Source: Cymbomonas tetramitiformis (Eukaryota > Chlorophyta > Pyramimonadophyceae > Pyramimonadales > Pyramimonadaceae). From it: a DNA stretch of 64,000 nucleotides. Of the stretch, positions 10,319 through 22,307 are shown in pieces. Both the position numbers and the translations under genes were made by a program. The notes beneath the pieces are model-generated. The model had not been told where the DNA came from and ran no database searches. It was given only the letters and a program-made list of their open reading frames with translations. Position 1 is the first letter of the stretch. Each line of letters starts with the position of its first letter. The stretch lies in assembly GCA_001247695.2 (NCBI GenBank), contig LGRX02035364.1:1-64000 (forward strand). Reading direction: 5' to 3'.

Positions 10319-13300
10319 ATGAAATTCGTGGTGCACTCGTGCTCTGGGGAGGTGACTTCTTTGGGCTGAATTTCCTGCCGCGTGTGTTCGAAATTGCAGC
10401 AAGGGACTTCAAGTTAAAGTCGCGAGAGCTAAAGTGCTTCTCTTTACCCAAACTTTGGGGTGTTGAAAATCTATTTTGCTCTTCAAACTTACAGGATCCA
10501 GACAATCCGGCCAGAGAGCTGCACTATCATAGCCCGCAGACGCGTGGATGGCAGTGCGTCAGGTGTGGGGAATCCATTCTGAAGTCTGCACCTCCCTGCT
10601 ACAGAAGCGCGTACTGTGCAATGCTGGTAGAATCTTTTGACTAAACACTCGTTTCGGTTGTTTAGGTTTTCCAAGTATCCCCAAGAAGTGGTGTTGCGGC
10701 TTGAGAAGCCCGCACAATTGCAGCAGATACAGATTTTATCTCATGAGCATAAGGTATTTGTTCACCTCGAAGGCATTCTTTCTTTCCTGCTCTGGTCTGT
10801 AATGAAGCACAGGAGTTTTCATACCGGAAGGCGTCTTTGAAATTCTGTGCCCCTGTCCGTGCAGATAGCGACCAAAGTTGAGCTCTTTGTCGGCAACCTT
10901 CCTGCTGGGGAGAACGATCCCTCCACGTGTGTCATGAAGCGACTTGGATACCTGTCGTTTGATTCCAACGAAGCCAGTGGCCATCAGGCCCGCGAGCTTA
11001 AAAGCGTCCACGTTAAAACACAGGCATATCTGCTCCGCCTTTTGATCCACAAAAATCACGTCAACAAGCTGAATATATACAACCAGGTGTGTCACGCCTG
11101 TGCGCGTCCTGCTGGACCTGGCAACTCGTACGAAGTTTAAATGAATCGTGGCGCTGAGCAGCTATCAACTGAGGCTAAGTAATACTGGATTTCGACCTTG
11201 CTTTAGAAAGCTCCGCAGATTGCTTGGAGGATTCATATGCAACCTTCGCGGTTAAATGACTTCCTTTTTTGTTGTTACAAGGGACCGGTGTATGCTCAGC
11301 GTGAAGAGCGCTTGCTATCTCTGCCTGCCGCTTCCCTTAGATTTTCAAGACCCCTTCCTGCCTTGACTGCGGGCGTCATAACGCCTCTTTTGCTCCTCGT
11401 TAGGAAATTGCGGTGCCGTACGAGATATCTGAAAGTCCGAGCTTCCACCTCAGGCCAAATTATCCTCCTCGCATACTGTTGAAGTGGTGTCAAACTTAAC
11501 GTTATGCTGTGCCGTGAGTGTGCCCCTGTGTTTCGACCAGTTGCTGGTGGGAAAGGCACGCCTTGACTCTTCAAAGGTTCATGGGTGCATGGCCTTCGAC
11601 TTTGGAGCGACCTTGACTGGGCGCCTTGAACAGGACCAGTGTGTCAACTCAACTTGTAAAAAACGTTTTTCTCATATCTTTTCTGCGTCTCGACACATCT
11701 GGTTAAATGCTTGCATTGCACATTGAACGGAAGGATTCTTGCAGGTCGGCATCATTGCAGTGAACCTCATTGGAGACCCTCTCGCCGGCGTAGGGCCGGA
11801 GAGCTCTTTAGGGCATGCGAACGTCCCGGTCGCCGGTATGCCTGCGGATCGCCGACCCCCGGCCGCAGGCAAACCGTTGGCCGCACACGACATCGCGATA
11901 GATTTGAACGTCGATGCGGCCACTGCAGAGCAGATAAGATCGATCATGGTCCAGAAAGACGCGGCAGTGGCTGCGGAGGACTATGACCGCGCCAAGATGT
12001 TGAAGGTGGGCCAAAAGCGCGCTGCACATCTTGCAGCTCTTCTGCATCTTTCATGGCCAACAGGCCGTTGTCAGCAATACAGCTCGGCAAACGTCGTTAC
12101 ACTCCACTCTCCCTCAACAAAATATCCAAACTCCCGACGTGCTATGTGATCGAACCCTCCCGATGATGCGTGGGCTGCCCATGAGAGTCGGGCGACGGCA
12201 TGATGTCACTCACCTGCCTCTCTAGCCTGAAGAGGAGGTGTGGGCCGATGAACACTGGCTGAGGCCTTCAACGCGATGTCGCGTCGCAGGAGAGCGTCAA
12301 CATGCTCAAAGCCGTAGGCCAGAGGATTGCGCAGCTGGAAGCGCAGAAGCGAGATGCCGTCGCGAACGAGGACTACGACGTTGCCAAAGCCATCAAGGTG
12401 TGTTCTCTGCGGGCATCGGCTGTGCGCGTCCACTTTTCAAGGACGCGGATACTGAGAGCACTGAGCCTGCCTTCCTATCGTGCGCACGATGTGCCTCTTC
12501 ACGTTGGGTCCGCTTGTCATCCCTGATCGGGTCTCTGCCACTGGCCGCCCGATCACCATCGTAGCCGTGCACTGGGGGCACCCGTCAGCTTCCCTTGGCA
12601 CGGGCATCTCGATGCCTGCTCTCTCGGCAGCGTTCGTACACAACTTGCCTTCTTCTTTCCAAGATCTCGGATGCCGGCATTGCCCGCTGCGCCCACCGAG
12701 TTCAGGTGCACTTTCGCACACGTCGCCTCCACTCTTCCATGAAAAAGCCCTGACGACGCTGCTGTTGCATGCGGCAGACCGACATCGACAAGCTGCGAGC
12801 TCAAGGGCCCTCGGCAGCCGTCGGCATGCCGCCGTCGATGCCGCCTTCGATGCCACCGTCGGTGCCCCCCTCCGCACATGCTTCGGTACACCCGAGCCAG
12901 CATTCTCAGATGCGTGGAAGCCAGGAGCACTCCGTCCGCGCCGTCAGCCCCCCCACGAATGCGGTGCAGAACAACCCGCCGCCTCTCGAGGTGCCTGCAG
13001 ACGACCCTCCCGCCTTCGTGCCGTACGACGAAAGGCCGGCGGTTGCGGTTGGCGCCAAGTGAGCCCCCGATCACCCTGCACTCCCATGTGTGCCCAGCGT
13101 TCGGATATGATTTGCCACGGTCGCCTCGGGCCTCTCTGACAATCAGGAGAATCCCTAACATGTGGCAGGTCCGAACCGGGAATTCGGTGCTCCTGCTTTT
13201 TCCCCTCTGCGGTTTCCAAGCAGCAGTGGGTGCACAGAAGAGCCCCGTGCTTCACTGTTCCTCCAGCCGCGGCGAAGGGCGCCACGTGTCTTTCAAAGTT

Positions 13301-16300
13301 CAGTTGGACCGCAGGCTTAGTCTACTGCGGAGGTGGCACAGGGAGGCGAACATGCCGGGGACACCAGAGCGCTTCAAGGAGCAGCCGGAGGGCGAGGAGC
13401 CCGAGCCGCCTCCACGTCGTGAACGCAAGCCCAAGCCCAAGCCCGAGCCAGGTGGGCGGTGTCGCACCTGGTTTAGGGCCCAGCCTGCTCCCTTGCCAAG
13501 GGGTTCCGCCTCGATGAGCTGCTGCCCCCTTTGCCAAGGGTTTCCGCATCGATGAGCTGCTGCCCCCTTTGCCAAGGGGTTCCGCCTCGATGAGCTGCTG
13601 CCCCCTTTGCCAAGGGGTTCCGCCTCGATGAGCTGCTGCCCCCTTTGCCAAGGGGTTCCGCCTCGATGAGCTGCTGCCCCCTTTGCCAAGGGGTTTCGCC
13701 TCGATGAGCTGCTGCTTCTGGGCCCCCTTCTTGTAGCACACCGCTACTCAGTGACCCGTTTAAGCGCGCTACAGTAAGCGCCCTCGCCGGGCTAGTATGT
13801 CGCGCAGGTGTGCCGCGCCAGCGTTTTTGTCACGCTCAGGCCCCCCTGCGGAAGGCCCCGTGCTCTCGGGAGCACTTTGCCTCATTCTCGACTCGGTTGC
13901 CGAAATCTCACACAGATGTTGGGGACCATCACACAGAGCCGGAGCCGGAACCGGAGCCAGATGCCGGGCCGATGCCCAGCTCCGAGGGCTTCGCGGCTGA
14001 GCTGCCAGCACCGGAGCCCCTGTCGGCGGCTGCTATGAAGGCGCGCGCCGCTCCCACTGCCGGGTTGTGAAGCAGGGCCGCGGCTCCCTGCCGGATGCTG
14101 CGCGGTGGCGTGTGCCTTTCTCGAGGCCTCTGCCCGATTCACAAGAAGTGCCGCTTAAAAGCTGCCGAGCAAACTGCATCAGGGGTGTTACGTCATGAGG
14201 GGTGTCACGACATTAGGGGTGTTACTGCAGCCTGGCGAGATGGGCTAGATGCGGGGTGCTCGGGGCGCCTGGCGAGCTGGGATAGATGCGGGGTGCTCGG
14301 GGCGCCTGGCGAGCTGGGATAGATGCGGGGTGCCTGGGGCGCCTGGCGAGCTGGGATAGATGCGGGGTGCTCGGGGCGCCTGTGGCTTGAGGTGGGAAGC
14401 GAGGGCAGGTGTTTTGGTGGCCATGCTTGTTGAGGTGGGATGCAAGGGCAGGTGTTTTGGTGGCCATGCTTGTTGAGTGGGATGCAAGGGCAGGTGTTTT
14501 GGTGGCCATGCTTGTTGAGGTGGGATTTTGGACAAGCGCAGGAGGCGCATGGGCTTATTGACATCGTCGGCGAGTACACCGTGATGTGCCTTTTCTCCAA
14601 GAACTGGGTGCTACGGGATGCGGCCCTGCAGAAGGTAGTCCGCCCTTTGGCAGGCGCCTCGGTAGAGCGTGTCACCTTACCGTACCTTTGCGCAACATCC
14701 AGCACCATGGCACTGGACCCTGGGAGGTGCTCTGCACAAATGGCCTCTATGCGAGGACCAGGGGAAGACGCGTGACTTGCGCGGGTGACAGTGATCGTCC
14801 TGCTGCAAGGAGCTACCATCGCGGGGGTGACTCGGGCGCGAGCTCCGTTCCAGGAGCAATTTTTGTGTGGCCTGATCTGTTTTGTGCCTAGAATGAATCA
14901 TGTGCGTCCGATGCGAGCGAATGGACAATGATCTGGCATGGAGGCGAGCTGCGCCCACCACGTCGGGTGCAAATGGAAATTGCGGGTGGCGGATTGCACA
15001 GATTGAGAAGCAGGTGGCGAACCAAGAGCTGACCCACGAACCCAAGGAGGTGTTTCGTGCAGTGTGTCACCTGCTACTCAAGAATCTTAAGGTCTGCCCG
15101 ACGATTGACGGCCCTGCAGCACGTGGCCCTGCGATTGACGGCCCTGCAGCATGTGGAGGGATGGAGGAGCTTACGCATCAGGCGGGGGCTCACACCGGCA
15201 AGGAGGGGCCAAAGCAGCCCCTCGCGCATCAGGCGGGGGCTCACACTGGCAAGGAGGGGCCAAAGCAGCCCCTCGCGCATCAGGCGGGGGCTCGCGCTGG
15301 CAAGCAGGGGCCAAAGGAGCCCCTCGCGCATCAGGCGGGGGCTCACGCTGGCAAGGAGGGGCCAAAGCAGCCCCTCGCGCATCAGGCGGGTGCTCACGCT
15401 GGTAAGGAGGGGCCAAAGGAGCCCCTCGCGCATCAGGCGGGGGCTCACGCTGGCAAGGAGGGGCCAAAGGAGCCCCTCGCGCATCAGGCGGGGGCTCCCA
15501 CTGGCAAGGAGGGGCCAAAGCAGCCCCTCGCGCATCAGGCGGGGGCTCACGCTGGCAAGGAGGGGCCAAAGGAGCCCCTCGCGCATCAGGCGGGGGCTCA
15601 CACTGGCAAGGAGGGGCCAAAGAAGCTCCTCGCGCATCAGGCGGGGGCTCACACTGGCAAGGAGGGGCCAAAGCAGCCCCTCGCGCATCAGGCGGGGGCT
15701 CGCACTGGCAAGGAGGGGCCAAAGAAGCCCCTTGCGCGAAGAGGCCTGGCATTGACATGGAGTGGGGTGGGCAGGACAAGGTGGCAAACGTGTTCCACAG
15801 CGGGCTGCAGCTGCTGCGGACCATGGTGACGGAGCACGCCCCGGACCTGGGCCAGAAGGAGATGCACATGGGAATTGGAGAGCTGGTGCGCACTGACCGC
15901 CGCTGCCAGGTGGAACAGTAGGAGATTCAGCACGCGGCGCTGCCAGGTCCAAATGACAGCCTTTTGCGCAGAGCAAGCACGCAGCTGTGCGCCGGGAGTG
16001 CTATGCCAGGTCGCTGGATGCCGACCGCCAGCTCTCCGCCAGGCGTGCGCCACGGGCGCTTCGCGGAGACGTGGCGTCCGCTGCAATCAAGGGGTGTCGA
16101 GGAAGGGGTCAAAAAAAGGGGGCTCGCGGCGCGATTCTGTCACAGCATGGTGTCAGATCCGGCCAGGGCCCCGCCAGAAGCATGCGTGGACCCCAAGCGC
16201 TCGGCTCAGCACTGCGCCTGTCGCCATGCGGCCGCGCAGGGCTCACTCTTGCTAGCTCTCTGTGCATTCCGTGGGCTAACCCCTTCCCCGCCCCATCCCC

Positions 16301-19300
16301 ACTGCTGCGGTGTGCAGATCGCACCTCTGGTGGAGAAGACCGGGGACTCCAACACCCGAATCAAGGTGCGAGCCTCGGTTCCCCAGCGTCTCTCGTGCTT
16401 GGTGGTGAATGCCTCGCGCAGGCTTGCGGATGGCGCGGCGAGGCATGGGCTGTGTGGCAGGATGCCTCTGCGGACATGCTGATGATGCTGGCGGATCAGC
16501 CGGAGGTTGGACTGTCTATTATGACCGGCGCCTTCCTCAGGTGCTCGCCAACCCTCCCCTTCCCCCCTTGGTTTGAATGTAGCTCTGTGCCCCATGTCCC
16601 GCTGCCCTACCCATATGCATCTCCCCGTCACCCGGTGTTCCATATCGTTGCTGCTCTGTTCGCTCTCCCCTCTGCTGTCCTGCATCCCTTCCGCATGCTG
16701 CGCTCTTCGCATAACCTTGGCGACGCCTCCCTAGCAGCCCACGTGGCACCCACCTCGGCAGTGCCTCGGGATGCCCTCTTGGGGAACAGCAGTCAGCTGG
16801 TTGTGCGCTGTTGGCGGTCATCTCCTTGTCGCGGTGGCGTTAGTGGTGCCTTCGGGGTTGGCTTTGAGATGATAAGACAGTCAATGTGAAGCATCGTCCA
16901 TGATATCCGCGCATGTTGTGCTTCGATTTCAAGGTGCCACAGTGAAAGACAGCTTGAGGGGTGTGAGAGGGGGGGCTTTCGGGCGGACTCCGAGTCCAGG
17001 CCGTTAAAAAACCAGAATGCGTGGAAGCCGGTGCTCGGCCGGATGCAGCTTCTGCTTGAGTTCGTACCGAAGTTTGGTATTGCGAAGGCTGGTGGCGGGG
17101 AAGGGTTCCCATTGGAGGGCACCATGGCCTTCGTCAACGCAGCATTCACGAGTCCCAATGGTGCGCCCCCCTTGCCGTCTTGGAACTCAAAGAAACACAT
17201 CTTGCGACCCCCCCGGCAAGCCCCCACTTGCACCCTGGGCAGAGCTCTCACCAGCAGCGTGCCTGGCCGCGCAGCCCATTCCGTGCCGGCGCAGACTCCC
17301 TGGAGGATGCAGCGACCGCTGCACATCTGACGGCTGCCAAGAACGCGCACTTGCATGTCGGGGCCTTCCCTCCGTAGATTCGAGCACATCGGAAGATCCC
17401 TCCGTACTGGCATATCCGGTGCTCCCTTCATAGGATTTAGCTCCCTCCGTAGGACCTGGCATGGGAGCTTATCGGGGGGTCCCCTCCGTAGGTCCTGGCA
17501 TGGGAGCATATCGGGGGGTCCCCTCTGTAGGACCTGGCATGGGAGCATATTGGGGGGTCCCCTCCGTAGGACCTGGCATGGGAGGGGTCCCCTCCGTAGG
17601 ACCTGGCATGGGAGCATATCGGGGGGTCCCCTCCGTAGGACCTGGCATGGGAGCATATCGGGGGGTCCCCTCCGTAGGACCTGGCATGGGAGCATGCCTT
17701 TTCGATGGATGTTCTGCAAAAAATCAAAGGGATACCTACTGTGTGTTTATCTCGCGGTAATAAGTCACCCATCGTGTGCCGCCTGGGTGCTTGGAACGTG
17801 GGCGATGGGAGCCGGGATGACGATGACTGGCCCGCGCGGCACCAGGCGATGTACGGAACGCGGCTGTGCGATTGTGCTGTGAGATCTACCGCATCGTGGG
17901 CAAGGCAGTCGAGAAGCACCTCCCCAAAAACCTGAAGCCAGCTATTCGGTGCGTGCCCGGGCACCCCCCATGCACCTGGAGGAAGCCGCAGGGTAGCAGG
18001 GGTCACACCCCGCGGAGGGGATACCGCAGTGCACCAGCGTCATACCCCGCGGAGGGGATACCGCAGTGCACCAGCGTCATACACCGCGGAGGGGATACCG
18101 CAGTGCACCAGCGTCACAACCCGCGGAGGGGATACCGCGGTGCGGCAGCGTCATACCCGCGGAGGATACCGCAGTGCACCAGCGTCACACCCCGCGGAGG
18201 GGATACCGCAGTGCACCAGCGTCACACCCCGCGGAGGGGATACCGCAGTGCACCAGCGTCATACCCCGCGGAGGGGATACCGCAGTGCACCAGCGTCATA
18301 CACCGCGGAGGGGATACCGCAGTGCACCAGCGTCACACCCCGCGGAGGGGATACCGCAGTGCACCAGCGTCACACACCGCGGAGGGGATACCGCAGTGCA
18401 CCAGCGTCACACACCGCGGAGGGGATACCGCAGTGCACCAGCGTCACACCCCGCGGTGCACCAGCGTCACACCCCGCAGAGGGGGGACAGTGAGGTTAAC
18501 CGTTTACCTGAAGAAAGGATGCTTCCAAAAGTTGATGGGCACTTGGCGCCGGATGCACTTTGATCCGGCTCCGAAACTGATTTATCATCCGTTGGCCAGC
18601 GCGACCATGACACATTCGCATTAGCATGGGCTGACAATATTGAGGGCCTCCTTTCACATCCCGGTTTGAACCCTCCGCGCGTGTTCCCTTCCGGACCTGC
18701 CTCTGCATCGCCCCTTCCTCCCCCTCGTGTATTCCCTCGGAGGTAGCCCGCTGCATCCCGCCTTCATCTCCCTTCGCGCGTCCCTGCCGACGCTTCAGTT
18801 CACCAAGAGTCGATGATGTGTTGCCGGCCGATTGAGCCGCGTATTCAACCCCCTGCGGTCTGCGAGCCGCCAGCTGTTTGGAGTGTGCCTTAATTGTGGG
18901 GGGAGGCGTGACCGCGAGGGGCGCTGGGCGGGTGTGCCAAGTGCAGTGACACACTGAATGCCGGTTTCGAGCAAGTGGTGGAGGGGGGGGCTCCTCCCGC
19001 GGCAGCGCCCCCACCAGCTGCAGCAAAAGCGCCGGCACAGAAGAAGGCGCCTCCGCCCGCTGCTGAGAAGGCGGAGCGGGCAAGCGCCGAGGTCGCCTGC
19101 CCACATCGTCCCACTTTCCGCACCACCAGCATGCCGCGCTCCCCTTTGCTGGGCACCGAGGCTTCTGGGACCCTTCATAGATGCGGCCGGCAGAGCCTGG
19201 CGAGACGGTCTTGACGGGCTTGTGCAGCGCCTTGCGCCGGCGCCAGTGATAGCAAGAGTGGCGTCGGGTGGTGTGGGAGGTGCATGCACAGGGGCGTCCC

Positions 19301-20842
19301 GGAAGGGGTGCTGCGGCGGAGACCCTGGAGGAGGGTGAGGAGGAGGAGGAGGAGGAGGCGCCAGATGTGTGCCAGTTCTGCCAGCTTCACGATCCAACGT
19401 TGGCGGAGGTGCGTGGACCCTGTTGAAAGGCATCGTGTGCGCGCATGCCACTGCAACACCCGGGGGGCAACCATGGCGCGGGGATCGGGACACGTAACAC
19501 CTGAGCCGCCCATGGTCTGCCGCCCTGATGTGCCCAACTCTCCGCATGCAACCCTGCGCCGTCTCGCCCGTCGGCTGCACTGCGCGGACCAGGCCAGGCT
19601 TCTGGGGTATTCGTGGCAGAGGCACTGCTTCTGGGGTACTCGTGCGAGTCCTCCCATTCCGCATTGCTGTCGCGGAGATGCCATTCCGCATCGCTGTCGC
19701 GGAGCTGGCACGGTTGTGCCCACAGGTTCCATTCAGAGTGCGGGCCCTCACACTTAGCCGCGCCCTGCATCTTGCCTGGGGGGCCCTGACCTGGCTGCTG
19801 ATTCACGGCAGCGCAGCATTCAGATCAGCGCTGACTGGGCGTGGCGAGGCTGGCATCTGCAGGGAGAAAATATGGACCTGCACTTTTACCACGACTGCCC
19901 GATGCTGACGAGCTGCGTGGAATGTGGCCAAATCATCGAGATTGCCTCCGTGAACGAGCACTTGCTGAACGAGTGTGAGCAGATGAGCCGCTACAAGGTG
20001 CGGTGGCCGGAGGAGTCCCCAGCAGCCTCGCGCAGTCCCGATCCCCAACAGGCAACCACTCGCCGTCGAGATCTTAAGCAAAGAGGGTATGCGTGGGATC
20101 GGCGTTTTGCAGAATAGGGTCTTTGATGCCAGACTATACCCACAGAAGTAGGGATAAATCGCTGGGGCGGCCTCGGAGATTACTGCTGAGGTCAAGAAGG
20201 GAAGCCTTAGTGATGATTGTCGGGAGTGCGACTTTAGGAGGAGGAACTGTGAAGTATGTGTGACGGGCGTGGAGGGGGGCTCTGGGCATTCACAGGAGTG
20301 TCCACGATGCATGGAACCAGTCATTGCGTCCGAGCTAGAGCCCCATCGCTCGAAGAACAATTGCGTCGTGGCAAAGCCAGCCGATATGTACAATCGGTGC
20401 CCACTGTGCCACATGGACATTCCACCTGGAGAGGAGGGTTGGAGGTATGCCCATTGCCAGCCCCAAACCGAGAGTCGTCCAGGCAGTAGGACTCCCCAGG
20501 AAAAGGCGCGCCATGTCTGGGTTGTGTTTTGGTGTGTGCATTTTGTGAGCCGTGTTATTTGGATGCATGTCTCGTGAGGTGTATCATTAGGGTGCAGGAC
20601 CAATGAATTTGAACATTTGGGTGTAAATCAGATCTGATGCCCCATTAGGGTGCAGTGTCCATGGGTCCCTGCAAGAAGCCCATAGCGTGCCGTGTCTCAT
20701 GAGATGTGCACTGCGGGTGTAGATATCTGATTAGGGATTTGCCTTGAGATACCGAAAGGACGTTGTTTGTTCTGCTTGCAGGTCGCACCTGCTGGGCGAT
20801 TTGGGCTGTCCGAGCAATCCGCGACCGGTTCGGAAGAAGTGA
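10319..20842 (+). CDS. CEP104: CEP104-type ciliary tip protein, about 20 exons
   Basis: Exons read: 10319-10351, 10495-10562, 10666-10753, 10865-11086, 11745-12005, 12290-12397, 12778-13058, 13333-13451, 13937-c.14065, 14542-14634, 15002-15091, 15775-15909, 16318-16365, 16461-16540, c.17016-17160, c.17848-17949, c.18955-19100, c.19330-19409, c.19865-19999, c.20295-20444, 20782-20842. The N-terminal jelly-roll starts MKFVVHSCSGE and continues ARELHYHSPQTRGWQ, YPQEVVLRLEKP and HKNHVNKLNIYNQ. Two EDYD(R/V)AK coiled coils, a Pro/Glu-rich linker, a TOG array (EYTVMCLFSKNWVLRDAALQK to RNAAVRLCCEIYRIVG) and a C-terminal zinc-finger array (CQFCQLHD, CVECGQIIE, CPRCMEP, CPLCHMDIPPGEEGW) follow in the CEP104 order. 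In animals and Chlamydomonas this protein sits at the growing ends of ciliary microtubules. Most introns carry minisatellites. The exact limits of the later exons are approximate. Confidence 0.87.
13491..13728. repeat. 38-bp minisatellite in a CEP104 intron
   Basis: Six near-identical tandem units of 38 bp containing TTGCCAAGGGG and CCGCCTCGATGAGCTGCTG. It lies between the exons ending at 13451 and starting at 13937. The open frames across it on the minus strand are repeat artefacts. Confidence 0.95.
14228..14525. repeat. two adjacent minisatellites in a CEP104 intron
   Basis: The first block (about 14228-14385) has four units of 37 bp with GCGCCTGGCGAGCTGGGATA. The second (about 14396-14525) has three units of about 43 bp with GGCAGGTGTTTTGGTGGCCA. 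Both end just before the TOG exon at 14542. Two unrelated repeats in one intron argue for separate origins. Confidence 0.92.
15170..15745. repeat. 51-bp minisatellite in a CEP104 intron, in-frame
   Basis: About eleven tandem units of 51 bp. The period is 17 codons and the units stay open in the frame of the upstream exon (LAHQAGAHTGKEGPKQP). Conserved TOG sequence is continuous only if 15092-15774 is removed (HLLLKNLK joins DKVANVFHS), so I call the repeat intronic. An intron-retaining isoform would insert about 190 Gly/Ala/His-rich residues. Confidence 0.9.
17440..17697. repeat. 39-bp minisatellite in a CEP104 intron
   Basis: About six to seven tandem units of 39 bp containing CTCCGTAGGACCTGGCATGG. 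One unit is shortened. It lies between the exons ending near 17160 and starting near 17848. Long frames on both strands are artefacts of the 13-codon period. Confidence 0.93.
18005..18482. repeat. 37-bp minisatellite in a CEP104 intron
   Basis: About thirteen tandem units of 37 bp with GGAGGGGATACCGCAGTGCA. Units alternate between CATACCCCGC, CACACCCCGC and CACACACCGC variants, so the array was probably amplified in blocks. It lies between the exons ending at 17949 and starting near 18955. Confidence 0.95.
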
Positions 20843-22164
20843 ACACGCCTGAGGGGATCTTGTTCTTTCACGGCAAGCGTGCCAAGATGATAATTCTCTT
20901 AGAATACGCACAACTCAGACTTGTCTAGCAACCTCCACAAGCGGGTATGTGTAGACGAGACGATTACCACACCAATGCACATGGACTCTGACGTAATAAT
21001 GTCATGTAGGTTACATGGACGAACTAATCTGTGGCACCTTTAGCTGACGCGGGTTTGCAGGCATATGTCTGATTGATGTGTGATTGGGAAGCCTGCGTCG
21101 CGTTCCCATCAGTCTCTGATTCAGTGAAAACTGCCATCGTTTATGTGTGAGCCTAGTGTGCCTATGTTCATGACGTCGCTCATTCAACCTGTCGATGCTC
21201 ACGTTTCTATGTGTGTTTGCATTCCTCATCTTCTCTTTCTTTATCCCGTGTAGGGAAATTTCCATAGAAATTTGAGCTTATGAAATCGATTTGCACCACT
21301 CCATCTAGAGATGAGTAGAAAGGTGAGATCAATGTGACCTAGCAATTGGCCGTCTTTGTTCTTACACACATCCAGGGGAAATGCAAAGTGGTTGCAGTGA
21401 TAATTTGGTATGAGGAACTATTGTGCTTCCCAACGAGTAGGTTTTCCCTCCCCTGTAGTATGGTATCGCCTTGCAACAAATCGTAGGTTCGTCATGTATC
21501 TTGATATACGTTGCAACAAATTGAGTGCTGTTTGCCCAAATGTTGAACAATGGTGCTCCAGCTCGGCATTGATGCATATAATATAAATCGTATCGTTGCA
21601 CATTTACACATACGGTATACCGAGCGACGGTTGTGTGCCATATCAACTACTATCTAAACTGATTAATATTGTTACAAATATATTACCGTACATTGATGTA
21701 CATACAACTAAGGCTAGCATCACCATTAAAAGCAGAATACACACGCTCGCGCATGCCATTGTGAGGATTATTATGCACTTATTTTATGAAGTACATAATA
21801 TCCACCATTCCTACAATAATAGTAGCTTAGACAAGGAGCCAAGGAGATCGTTTATTTCCGTTGATGCCAGCATACTTTAGGTTAGGTCCATTAAGTATGT
21901 TCTCATTTGTTCCGAATTCTTTATATGCGTCCTATCTGGTTTCCTAGCTGTACCCCTCTGTGTTCGCCATGTGCAAACATTTTACAACCTCCCAAGAAAA
22001 TAAACTTCCTGTGATTGGAGAATAGGTACGGTGAGTATAAAGTTCTGAACCGAGATGACAGTTTGGCTCCACAGCTTTAAACGGCAATACAGTTATGCAC
22101 ATTATAATTACACATCTGGATCGGTCTCTACAGTAATAGGACCTCTCATGAATGCTTCAGAGCT
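20843..22164. other. gene-poor region after CEP104
   Basis: Downstream of the CEP104 stop codon. It should contain the 3' UTR. Open frames are short and without family features on either strand. I see no RNA gene or clear repeat. Confidence 0.4.
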
Positions 22165-22307
22165 TCACATTATCAAGGGATTACAGTGTTCCCGATCCAG
22201 GAACCTTGAGTCACGAGGTGGATTTATCCACTCATTCGTGATGGGATTATATTTGCCCTGGTGCTTAGGAGACTCGATCACTCGTTTGCCCGCCTCGCCA
22301 GCCTGAG
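22165..22307 (-). CDS. possible terminal exon of an unrecognised gene
   Basis: On the minus strand a pyrimidine-rich stretch ending TTTTCTCAG lies just before 22307 and could be a splice acceptor. The following 47 codons (AGEAGKRVIESPKH, then NPITNEWINPPRDSRF) end in a stop at 22165. The composition looks like real coding sequence rather than repeat. The frame stays open upstream to 22470 through a hydrophobic stretch. I do not recognise the family and could not find upstream exons with confidence. Confidence 0.3.

Noticed and set aside
15074..15976. 300-codon minus-strand frame
   Set aside because: It is the complement of the 51-bp CEP104 intron repeat. The + strand carries the conserved TOG exons.
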